Source of the DNA: Cellvibrio sp.
GTDB taxonomy: Bacteria > Pseudomonadota > Gammaproteobacteria > Pseudomonadales > Cellvibrionaceae
Reading direction: 5' to 3'
Length of the DNA stretch: 21,449 nt
NCBI GenBank assembly: GCA_003524365.1
Contig: DQHS01000073.1
Span: 26,849 to 48,297 of the forward strand
The stretch's first letter is position 1, and every line of letters starts with the position of its first letter. The notes under the pieces are model-generated. The model was not told the origin of the DNA and did no database searches. It saw only the letters and a list, made by a program, of their open reading frames with translations. Of the stretch, positions 7,329 through 14,427 are shown piece after piece. The translations under genes and the position numbers were made by a program.

Positions 7329-8624
7329 TCAGTCGGCTTCATAAATGGCTCTGTATGCAACCTGTATAGCATCCTTCAGCAGCCATTTGGGCAGTCCCGT
7401 TTCTTCACGTAGCACCCTATAAGCCTCTTTTCGGGATTGTGAATACGCGGAATAACGATCATCAATAAAGAACTTCAGTGCAGCAGTTTGTGCTCGATAG
7501 CGCCTCTTCAAATACTGCTGATCCTGATAAGCCTTATGGCGATCGACCACCTTGCGCACCAAGCCAGGAAAGCGGTATTCAAGATAACCCACTGAAAGCT
7601 TTGCCAATCGAGCCAATTGTTTAAGGCTTGGAGGACTCGCTTGGCTTTCAAGAATTAACATAATTCTTTGATACTCACTCTGATGATTTCTGGCAATCTT
7701 TTTACGAATCTTTATTTGATCCGGGAGAGTTTTAACGTCAATAATCTGGGCGGGCAAATTGAGAACGTTTAAGGGGCTAGTCAACATTTCATAAAGGGAC
7801 ATATTCATCATGTATGCTAGTCGCCTCAAGGAAATAAGCTTCAAGGGCTGTCTTTGAGGAGTCCTAAGCGTCCTCAGCACTTCAATAGCAAGACAAGATG
7901 TACGCCCATCTCCGACCCAGTCTTCTGAGGTGGACGTTGTATCACGAATAAAAATATCCGATGTTCTAAAGCAATGCATGTCCTCCAGATCTCGTGCGGT
8001 CTTTTCGAATATCTCTACTAAATCAAGGGACATACATTCCCAAGAAGGTTGAATATCCTCTAATGACAGCGGTCCCTTGCGTTCCCCCAGATTGAAGTCG
8101 CAGTTCATACACCACCCAAGCGGCGTTTCAGCCCTCATTGAATGCTGCACGCTCCCGCAACAGGGACATACGCTTTCCAATCGGGTCCTATGTAATGGAC
8201 AGTAATCAACAGCCTTCATGTGCCATATTTGCTTTATATAGCGAGGCATATCAATGCGACTCATTTCAGAAAAGCATTCTGGGCACCAACGAATACCACC
8301 TATATCGGTGCTTATACAGTAAACACTTCTTGATAGAAATTGTAACGCCCCGCAAAAGAGATCCTGCCCGGTTAATTCAGTGAATAGCCGCCTCCACTGA
8401 GATGAGCACTTATTAACACGGGCAAGAATTTCTATGCCAGCTCGACCTGAGACATCTGAATGATATTCCAAGCGGCTCTCAGCCTTGGACATCTCTATTA
8501 CTGCAGAAAAGAGTGTGCCAACTGAAACTCCATGTTCATAAGCCACTCGCAATACATATGAAGACAGTGATTCTATATCTGCTGTGCCCTGCCCTAAGAG
8601 AGGAATAGGAAATAATTTATTCAT
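7329..8624 (-). CDS. tniQ: TniQ/TnsD-like target-selection protein, module A
   Basis: A 431-residue TniQ-family protein, which in Tn7-like transposons recognises the target and recruits TnsC. The N-terminus shows the family start (FPIPLLGQGTADIESLSSYVLRVA, here residues 5-28 in two parts). The zinc-ribbon cysteines and histidine are intact: C114/C117, C142-x2-H145, C153/C155/C156 and C172/C175. The C-terminal half carries a TnsD-type helix-turn-helix (PSLKQLARLAKLSVGYLEYR) followed by a basic helical tail. At 431 aa it is longer than a minimal TniQ and nearer TnsD, so site-specific DNA recognition is plausible. GGAGG precedes the ATG with good spacing, and only nine bases separate it from tnsC. 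The frame stays open for 53 codons past its TGA. Confidence 0.85.
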   Translation of the reverse strand: MNKLFPIPLLGQGTADIESLSSYVLRVAYEHGVSVGTLFSAVIEMSKAESRLEYHSDVSGRAGIEILARVNKCSSQWRRLFTELTGQDLFCGALQFLSRSVYCISTDIGGIRWCPECFSEMSRIDMPRYIKQIWHMKAVDYCPLHRTRLESVCPCCGSVQHSMRAETPLGWCMNCDFNLGERKGPLSLEDIQPSWECMSLDLVEIFEKTARDLEDMHCFRTSDIFIRDTTSTSEDWVGDGRTSCLAIEVLRTLRTPQRQPLKLISLRRLAYMMNMSLYEMLTSPLNVLNLPAQIIDVKTLPDQIKIRKKIARNHQSEYQRIMLILESQASPPSLKQLARLAKLSVGYLEYRFPGLVRKVVDRHKAYQDQQYLKRRYRAQTAALKFFIDDRYSAYSQSRKEAYRVLREETGLPKWLLKDAIQVAYRAIYEAD

Positions 8625-8633
8625 GATGCCTCC

Positions 8634-9695
8634 TCAGATTCGATTTTCGGGTTCAAACCGTTTAGGTCTTCGCTGAAAGGGCTTGCTTTTTGATTTGCGG
8701 GTACCAGAAGGCGGATCTACCTCGACTACCGATTTCAAGGCTTTACATATAGGCAATGCGAGGACAGACTCCCCCTCAAGGATTTCACGCGCAATGGAAT
8801 AAAGTTGCATGGGCGATTTCATCGACTCTTTAATCAACTCCAGAGTCACCTTTTGCTGTCTAGCCGCCGCCAAAACTGACGCGTGATAAAGCCATGCCCT
8901 TACTAATCCTATACAACCAAACGTACCTTGATATAACAGCTCCGAACAGCCCGTTAAGTTTGGTAGGGATTTGTCGAGATCTATGATCGACTCGTAATTC
9001 GTCAATATCCATTGGAACTCAGCCAAATCTTCTTCGGTTTGGCGATAGCGCGACAAGTGAACGTCGTACTTTCTTCCCTCTAGGTGAGCTGACCGATTAA
9101 TAGCCTCTAAAATGGGATAAGTGCCGGCTATTATCAATACGACGTTTGCTTTTTTTGCCATAGATTTCAGCGCGTCCATTACCGCAACTGCGGCTATTGT
9201 TTCCTTGCTGACGTAACGAATATGCTGCGCTTCATCAATAATAAAAAAGCGAGTCCTTCGCTGAATGAGAGCATGTATAAGTGCCCTATTCAGCGTCTTC
9301 TCTCTTGCGCGTTCAATGCGTGTATTATTAGTGATATTGCCCCAGCCATCCTTGATATAGGCTGAATAGAGAGGATGACGAAGGACTTCCAATGCCTGCA
9401 ATATGAGTGAACGAAAAGTAAATCGGGCGTTTGCATCATCATTCACTAATTCTAGTGCAACAATTGGCTGTTCATCGCCCTGACCATGACCCACACCACA
9501 AACCACATTTCCCAATTCTTTTAAAAGTGCAGTCTTACCCGCTCTTGCTGGTCCATAAATACAAATAACCTCACCAGGCATTACGGTAGTCATTAATACA
9601 AAAGCTTCGGCAAAAGCATTTTTCCATTTCAGATGAGGTATCTTAAAAATGAGATTGCTAACTTTAGTTGTATCAATATTTTCTATCTCATCCAT
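8634..9695 (-). CDS. tnsC: TnsC/TniB-like AAA+ transposition ATPase, module A
   Basis: ATPase regulator that links the target selector to the transposase. In the numbering that starts at the upstream ATG (9710), Walker A is GPARAGKT (53-60), Walker B is FFIIDEAQH (155-163), and a sensor-I-like strand is NVVLIIAGTY (about 189-198). The basic C-terminal tail (KSKSKPFQRRPKRF) may contact the transposase or DNA. I place the start at the internal ATG 9695 (353 aa), because GGAG precedes it by nine bases and it lies two bases after the tnsAB stop. The alternative ATG at 9710 overlaps tnsAB. Confidence 0.85.
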   Translation of the reverse strand: MDEIENIDTTKVSNLIFKIPHLKWKNAFAEAFVLMTTVMPGEVICIYGPARAGKTALLKELGNVVCGVGHGQGDEQPIVALELVNDDANARFTFRSLILQALEVLRHPLYSAYIKDGWGNITNNTRIERAREKTLNRALIHALIQRRTRFFIIDEAQHIRYVSKETIAAVAVMDALKSMAKKANVVLIIAGTYPILEAINRSAHLEGRKYDVHLSRYRQTEEDLAEFQWILTNYESIIDLDKSLPNLTGCSELLYQGTFGCIGLVRAWLYHASVLAAARQQKVTLELIKESMKSPMQLYSIAREILEGESVLALPICKALKSVVEVDPPSGTRKSKSKPFQRRPKRFEPENRI

Positions 9696-9697
9696 GA

Positions 9698-12100
9698 TTA
9701 CGCACTCCATTGCTGAATGTTTACGGGACGTATAATCGCGTTTGTTAAATTACTGAATATGCTGTCACTTTCTTCGATCTCTTTATTCGGCAATGTAACT
9801 TCATATACAGGCGTAGTTTTTGTCTGATCCTTAAATTCCTGAAGTCTTCTTATGATGTTAGCCAACTCTAAATCATGCTGCTCCGCAATTTTACGCTTCA
9901 TACCTGCGGCTTCATGTTTGATCATACCGTCCACTAATTGGTGAGCTGCGCACTTAGCAGAGTAAGCATTTACGTCAGAACTATAACAAGGCTCCCACTT
10001 ATTCTCGATTTGGGCGAAGATCAAGTTGGGGTTATCGGGATCGATCCGTACATCAACCTTTTTTTTGCGGCCATTTATTTTCCGTAATGCTGGTGAATAA
10101 TACCAAGTACCTTTGATATTTATTCCGCGCTGATAGCTGAATGCGTACTTAGCGCTCTCTACGGCAGTGACAGTAATGAATTCAGTATCGTATTGAATCG
10201 CTTTGGCAAAAAAAGGATATTGCTGATCACTTTCAGCAAAATCTAACTCCATTGATACCGAACTCAATCCCCGGCATTTGTTTTCACGCCAATCGCAAAA
10301 AGCCGTTAACTCCTCATAAAAATCTAGAGGCTGAAGAATTGCAGCTGCTTTAGGCGCTTTGCTGCCATCGACCGATCTTGCCTCTTTGTAATCTGCTAAA
10401 TTCCCCGGGCGCTGGCAAAGCCATTGCTTTTTAAACTCTCCAAAGAAACCTTCCACTTCACCGCCAAATCTGGGGTGGGCTGATGGACGCATACTCAAAA
10501 TGATGCCGTAATGGGCCAAAAGCGAAGCCAAATAAACAGATTTAAAGTCAGCCCCCCTATCCACAATAATTTCACGAGGCAACTTACCGTGCCTTCGGAC
10601 GCAATCGCGAATGACCTTGGCAACTGAACGCCGAGATGGTGGCAAAAAAGATATAGATAGAGCCAGGATCTTCGATGTTGCTATATCAACTAAGGCTGTA
10701 ACCCAAGGCCTTTCGATATAAACAACTTTTGTACGAGTGAATAAAACGAGATAAATATCAGCAAGATAGTGATCCACTGCTGCGCACTGCCAAGCTATAC
10801 TTGGCTTTAGTGCGCGCTTTTCCGGATCAGAAGGCGCAGCAAGAGCATTGCCTTTACGTTTGCCACCACGTGCAAAGCCGATAATTTCTGCAGGAATTTG
10901 ATCAAGTCTGGTAGTAAAAGTTTGACGAGAAACAGGGTTAAATTGTGGGTGTTCCTCTAAAGCTAAATCTTGATATTGTTTATATCCACGATATATAGAC
11001 AAACCTTGTTTTTGAATAAAATCGTTTAACAAAAAATCTGTCAGAAATTTATCCACTACAGCCGGGATTTTCCTTTCTCTATTCCCAGACAGATGACTCA
11101 ACGGGATTAATGACTGAAACTCGCTAAGACCGCCGACGACACCATCCCTTATTTGACTTTTCCATCGTCTTATACTGCGACTTGATTTTCCACTTTCGAT
11201 TTTTTCTATCTTTTTTAAAGCATGCTCAGCACTACTGAGCCTTGGAATACGCTTTAGATCACTACTTTCGGCAAGCCCATCCCAATACACGCGCTGCTTG
11301 TTGCGTAGCTCGATCGCATGTTCAAGCAGATCTTTATTCAAGGACACAAGACAATTTTTTGCATCAATTAATCTATGTTGTTTTAAATCTGCCGCTAACA
11401 ATCCACGATCAACAGCAAGTATCAATGACGTGACATTTGTTAAACCAAGCTTCACCATGAGATCATGTAGAGTCATTGCAAAAGAATCATTCATGATTTT
11501 TTTTAGCCGGATTTCATTTAGCGAATCAACAAAATCGTGCTCACGCGCTAGCAATATAACGTCTAAATTTTCAATCAAAAAACGATCTTCATGCTTATAA
11601 ACATAGACTACATGCTCTAACCCAAGCTGCGCGAAAGCTTCGAAGGCTGGTTTATATATAATGTTGCCAGATTCATTACGCTGCCAATCCGCTGCCCTAT
11701 TTATTAAAAAGTCTTCAACAACATCCTCCGGTTTAACTTCGACGACTCTGGGTCCCTTGCGCGTAAGAATTACTGCATCAGGTGTATATCCAGACCAATA
11801 TTTCGTGCCATTTTTGCGAGTTCGCTGAATTTGTATTGGGTCTGACTGATCAAGAGGACAAAGGACGTCGTCATCAAATTCGCACAATGTCAGGAAACCG
11901 CGCTCTGGTAAGCGACTCTCGGTTGAGTAAGTACTGCCCTTGAGTTTTTTGATGGGTACAAATGAGACAACGTTATTTTTGGCATGCGTTCCAACCATGC
12001 GAGATGGGTTTCGCCAGGATTGAAGCACGTAGTCTGCTGCGGTCTCTGACAACGTGTGCTTGGTATAAATGTACTCATAAACTTCATTTTCACTAAACAT
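9698..12100 (-). CDS. tnsAB: TnsA-TnsB fusion transposase, module A
   Basis: An 800-residue protein with two nucleases in one chain. Residues about 55-190 form a TnsA-like restriction-type endonuclease: E61 in STESRLPERG, D108 in YTPDAV and the E121-V-K123 pair in VVEVKPED match the catalytic E, D and ExK pattern. The TnsB-like part carries HTH regions (about 280-400), then the DDE integrase core: D443 (AVDH), D514 (IIVDRGADF) and E550 (GGEVEGFFGEF), and a Mu-type C-terminal beta-barrel (around 665-720). All key residues are present, so cut-and-paste transposition is chemically possible: TnsA cuts 5' ends, TnsB cuts and joins 3' ends. AGGGG lies six bases before the ATG. Confidence 0.88.
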   Translation of the reverse strand: MFSENEVYEYIYTKHTLSETAADYVLQSWRNPSRMVGTHAKNNVVSFVPIKKLKGSTYSTESRLPERGFLTLCEFDDDVLCPLDQSDPIQIQRTRKNGTKYWSGYTPDAVILTRKGPRVVEVKPEDVVEDFLINRAADWQRNESGNIIYKPAFEAFAQLGLEHVVYVYKHEDRFLIENLDVILLAREHDFVDSLNEIRLKKIMNDSFAMTLHDLMVKLGLTNVTSLILAVDRGLLAADLKQHRLIDAKNCLVSLNKDLLEHAIELRNKQRVYWDGLAESSDLKRIPRLSSAEHALKKIEKIESGKSSRSIRRWKSQIRDGVVGGLSEFQSLIPLSHLSGNRERKIPAVVDKFLTDFLLNDFIQKQGLSIYRGYKQYQDLALEEHPQFNPVSRQTFTTRLDQIPAEIIGFARGGKRKGNALAAPSDPEKRALKPSIAWQCAAVDHYLADIYLVLFTRTKVVYIERPWVTALVDIATSKILALSISFLPPSRRSVAKVIRDCVRRHGKLPREIIVDRGADFKSVYLASLLAHYGIILSMRPSAHPRFGGEVEGFFGEFKKQWLCQRPGNLADYKEARSVDGSKAPKAAAILQPLDFYEELTAFCDWRENKCRGLSSVSMELDFAESDQQYPFFAKAIQYDTEFITVTAVESAKYAFSYQRGINIKGTWYYSPALRKINGRKKKVDVRIDPDNPNLIFAQIENKWEPCYSSDVNAYSAKCAAHQLVDGMIKHEAAGMKRKIAEQHDLELANIIRRLQEFKDQTKTTPVYEVTLPNKEIEESDSIFSNLTNAIIRPVNIQQWSA

Positions 12101-12181
12101 AAGTATCCCCTAGTCGGGTCTGAGAGCACATTTCTAGGGATGCAACCAGACCGCGAACACAAATTTCGTAGTGTTAAGGGC

Positions 12182-12210
12182 TTGACTGTCGGAAAATTGG
12201 GAGGGATACT
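12182..12210 (+). promoter_or_regulatory. Sigma70-like promoter of conserved cassette, module A
   Basis: TTGACT, a 17-base spacer and GATACT, reading away from tnsAB. The same boxes, with the same 17-base spacing, occur at 19441-19469 upstream of the second tnsAB. Confidence 0.6.
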
Positions 12211-12216
12211 GAGGTT

Positions 12217-12277
12217 CCTACGCCGGAGTTCTAACTCCCAAAGAAGCCGAAAGCAAGCAATTGTTTTCGGTTTTTTT
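12217..12277 (+). ncRNA. Predicted ~60-nt small RNA, module A copy
   Basis: The predicted transcript starts about seven bases after the -10 box and ends at the T-run. It can fold into two hairpins. The first is GGAGT/ACTCC (12225-12229 with 12234-12238). The second is a 9-bp terminator stem, CCGAAAGCA/TGTTTTCGG, with loop AGCAAT. No start codon with a ribosome site lies inside it. The whole promoter-to-terminator cassette is 96 bases, aligns without gaps to the copy at 19441-19536 and matches it at 64 of 96 positions by my count. It is divergent from tnsAB and ends about 180 bases from the tnsAB start. Role unknown: it may regulate tnsAB expression, or act with the transposition proteins. Confidence 0.55.
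12247..12277 (+). terminator. Intrinsic terminator of module A small RNA
   Basis: Nine-base-pair stem (one G-U pair) at 12247-12255 and 12262-12270 with loop AGCAAT, followed by seven T. The strand is unambiguous because no T-run follows the stem on the minus strand. Confidence 0.8.
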
Positions 12278-13165
12278 ATTTCTAATTCATAGGGTTATCT
12301 CCTCTAATCGGTTCAACCAACAAAAGTGCAGTCCTATCGATGACGGCCTCATTCCACACGTAGATAAAGTGCTTGAAGAGTTCAATGGATAATTTCCGGA
12401 ATTGAGTTATGGCTCTTGTCGGACCCGCCAATTTAAGTTCATCACCATTAGTGATAAAAACATCCAAGAACTGTCGATTACTGTAGCTCGTTACCACAGA
12501 ATCAAACTTTTGAGGATAAATTGCGGGGGACTCTGGAGTTTGACCTGCAGAATGGTTAGTAAAATCAGGAAAACCGCATCTTATATTCAGATGTAGCGAT
12601 CGCAAATTAGCGAATCGCCTCGAGGGGTTTTGGACTATTGCGTGGATGATGTTTAGCCCAGACCTTATCACCCGAGATAAAGATGAAAACACAAGATAGA
12701 GGTATGATTTATAGAAAAACAAGATGATTACCCTCTGAGGATTACGACGCGCGTTAGAATGCGCAACAAAATCTCTACGCTCTTGGCGTAAAAGATACAA
12801 ATGAAAAATTTAAGAGATCTTTAACAGATTAAAGTCAAAAAAATTTTCATGTATCCTCGTCGAGTAAGCAGGGAAAACACCCCTATCGGGGCGCGTCTCC
12901 CTAAAGTTGATGGGATTTTTCAAACCAAGCTAAAGTTAAATCTAATATATATAAAAAGCAAATAGTACATGCTGGATCAGCCATTTCATCCATTGCTTCA
13001 TACTAAAATGTGCGATTAGATTTTTCAGTAGCGCCTTTGAGGCTTTGCTTCAAATCTGAAGGGCCGCAGCCTGCTCAACTGCAAGGGCTTAGTGTGGATC
13101 TAGAGTTTTAGAGTAAGTAACATTACAAAAATAATAGGGATTATTACTTTTCCAAGTACACAAAT
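12278..13165. other. Inter-module DNA with no convincing gene
   Basis: A minus-strand frame (12282-12800, 172 codons) is open, but it has only a TTG start without a ribosome site and no internal Met until its last two residues, so I treat it as possible eroded coding DNA rather than a gene. A nested hairpin occurs at about 12870-12902: AGGGA/TCCCT around CCCC-TATC-GGGG. CTTCA-AATC-TGAAG forms a small stem near 13048-13061. I could not identify a right end for module A here; it should lie in this stretch if the element is intact. Confidence 0.4.
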
Positions 13166-13192
13166 GAAAAAACCGCCAGAAGGCGGTTTTTT
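13166..13192. terminator. Bidirectional intrinsic terminator
   Basis: CCGCC (13173-13177), loop AGAA, GGCGG (13182-13186), preceded by six A and followed by six T, so it works in both directions. It separates the inter-module DNA from the small gene pair to its right. Confidence 0.85.
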
Positions 13193-13371
13193 CTTCCCAG
13201 ACAAATGTCAACTGAATGGCACCTGCTAGGGATGAGTTGTCAGAAGAGTATATAGAAAAGAGTATCGGACTCTAATTGTTTATCTATATTAATTGTCAAC
13301 AGATAATAAATAAGCCGTAGATCCCGAGCCTTGATCCAATCTTCAAGGTCGAGGTAGACAGCAGAGAACAT
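13193..13371. other. Short AT-rich gap
   Basis: No gene is seen. TTATCT and AGATAA form an inverted repeat with a 15-base spacer near 13279-13306. TGTCAACTG at 13206 has the look of an insertion-sequence tip, but no partner was found. Confidence 0.3.
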
Positions 13372-13737
13372 TCAATGCAAATCTACATTGCAAGCTGCAT
13401 CGAGCGCTCGCAAAAAAGTAAGAACTCCCATTTCGCAAATGTGACTACCCGCATACTTTGATGCCCCGGCATTTCTGAACGTAATGGCACAGGACGATTG
13501 TTTGACTCTACAATATGGTTCGTCAACGATAAAGGGCAAACTGCTTGAAATAGCTACCACATCGTGGGCTGCCCTGTGTGAAGTCAGGCGATGCATCTGG
13601 AACTGATCAAAAAATTGCTCCATCCTGACCGGAACCCCCAAGGCATAAGTTCTTCGAGATCTACAACACAAACATCCAGGAACATAAAGTTCTAAGCCAG
13701 CGGCTCTCAAAATAGGAATACTGAAATATAATTCCAT
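13372..13737 (-). CDS. Hypothetical cysteine-rich protein, 121 aa
   Basis: Function not recognised. The frame opens 12 codons upstream with a TTG, but the ATG at 13737 (MELYFSIPIL) is preceded by GGAGGGGCGGAG, a strong ribosome site, so I choose it. The protein has six cysteines including the cluster PGCLCCRSRR (residues 20-29), but no complete zinc-finger spacing and no signal peptide. It is divergent from a second small gene 29 bases away, and convergent toward the bidirectional terminator at 13166-13192. The position between two transposition modules suggests cargo or pre-existing island DNA. Confidence 0.55.
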   Translation of the reverse strand: MELYFSIPILRAAGLELYVPGCLCCRSRRTYALGVPVRMEQFFDQFQMHRLTSHRAAHDVVAISSSLPFIVDEPYCRVKQSSCAITFRNAGASKYAGSHICEMGVLTFLRALDAACNVDLH

Positions 13738-13766
13738 CTCCGCCCCTCCATCATTTGTGAATTGCA

Positions 13767-13964
13767 ATGGCAACCATGATTAACTTTGACAACGAGGCCC
13801 TAATGGCTCGTATATCTTCGGCCGAAACCCGGCGGGCCGGTGATGCCCTCTTTTCAGCAACTCCACCGGATCTAGCGCAGACCTATACGCCTGAAATACA
13901 GAATCGATTCGTTCAGGGCAATGTTTTGGACGGAAGCCAGGCAAACATCAAGAAGCCGTTATAA
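13767..13964 (+). CDS. Hypothetical small protein, 65 aa
   Basis: Soluble, polar small protein of unknown function (contains EALMARISSAETRRAGDALF at residues 10-29, likely helical). The ribosome site is weak and Met4 (13776) is an alternative start. Its TAA overlaps the ATG of a tiny hydrophobic frame as TAATG (13962-13966), which suggests translational coupling. It is divergent from the cysteine-rich gene. The frame looks coding by composition, but family membership could not be assigned. Confidence 0.45.
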   Translation: MATMINFDNEALMARISSAETRRAGDALFSATPPDLAQTYTPEIQNRFVQGNVLDGSQANIKKPL

Positions 13965-14038
13965 TGCTTCCTATTATTGAATGGCTTCTAATGCTCTTTT
14001 CAAGCGTTGGGGTTGCTACTGCCTTTAAACAGTTATAG
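13964..14038 (+). CDS. Possible 24-aa hydrophobic peptide
   Basis: MLPIIEWLLMLFSSVGVATA followed by FKQL and a stop. Start and upstream stop overlap as TAATG. The peptide is long enough for one membrane span with a charged end, as in small membrane peptides. It may be real and coupled to the 65-aa gene, or may be the head of a gene cut off by the adjoining transposon, whose candidate tip begins at 14043. Confidence 0.3.
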   Translation: MLPIIEWLLMLFSSVGVATAFKQL

Positions 14039-14245
14039 CCTCTGTTGATCCTATGAACCTGCCGGTGTTGATGTTGCGTTAGAGATCCACTTTTGCGTTG
14101 GCTTCAACCACCACGTAAAACACGAATACCCCATCAAGACAGTGATGATTGAAAACTAATCCATCAAGCAAGTATGCCTGGGATCTAGGGCTTTCAATAA
14201 ACTAGTCGTTAAAATCTTATCAACTTTCAGTTAAATCGACACGAT
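14039..14245. other. Candidate outer part of module B left end
   Basis: No gene. TGTTGAT occurs at 14043-14049 and 14066-14072, and TGTTGCG at 14072-14078. In inverted orientation ATCAACA and CGCAACA occur at 20094-20100 and 20066-20072. The remainder shows no recognised signal. Confidence 0.35.
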
Positions 14246-14417
14246 CCCAATATTATGATGGCCAAACTATGGTTACAAAATACGGCCAAGGTATGATTAC
14301 TTAACCACCTCTTGTAAGTGTACGCATAAGTTGTCTCAATGCGACATATTATGGTTGCCCTTGTAAGCCAACCAAGAATTATCAATAACTTACACCGGTA
14401 CGACAACTTATCGTTGC
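14246..14417 (+). repeat. Five 17-bp direct repeats, probable TnsB-binding array of module B
   Basis: Copies: CCCAATATTATGATGGC (14246), GGCCAAACTATGGTTAC (14260), GGCCAAGGTATGATTAC (14284), CGACATATTATGGTTGC (14342) and CGACAACTTATCGTTGC (14401). All are on the same strand; start-to-start distances are 14, 24, 58 and 59 bases. The pattern C-G-A-C-A-A...TAT-G-G-T-T-G resembles the GACAA...AGTTG core of Tn7 TnsB sites. Their place just beyond the tniQ stop is where the left end of a Tn7-like element would be. Confidence 0.65.
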
Positions 14418-14427
14418 GGAATAATTT

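Noticed and set aside
8138..8383. Plus-strand 81-codon open frame
   Set aside because: Shadow of module A tniQ, which has intact zinc-ligand residues on the other strand.
7329..9695. Type V-K or I-F CRISPR-associated transposon
   Set aside because: V-K elements lack TnsA and carry Cas12k; I-F elements have separate TnsA and TnsB plus Cascade. Here TnsA and TnsB are fused and no effector gene is present.
12942..13001. 19-aa hydrophobic peptide on the minus strand (MKQWMKWLIQHVLFAFYIY)
   Set aside because: It resembles a type I toxin, but there is no ribosome site, promoter or antisense RNA, and the DNA is AT-rich enough to produce such frames by chance.
13203..13222. TGTCAACTGAATGGC as an insertion-sequence terminus
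   Set aside because: No inverted partner, transposase fragment or target duplication was found in the window.
12101..14427. CRISPR array or atypical crRNA between the two modules
   Set aside because: No regularly spaced 25-40 bp repeats were found here or elsewhere in the window, and there is no cas gene. The 17-bp repeats at 14246-14417 have irregular spacing and fit transposase sites.
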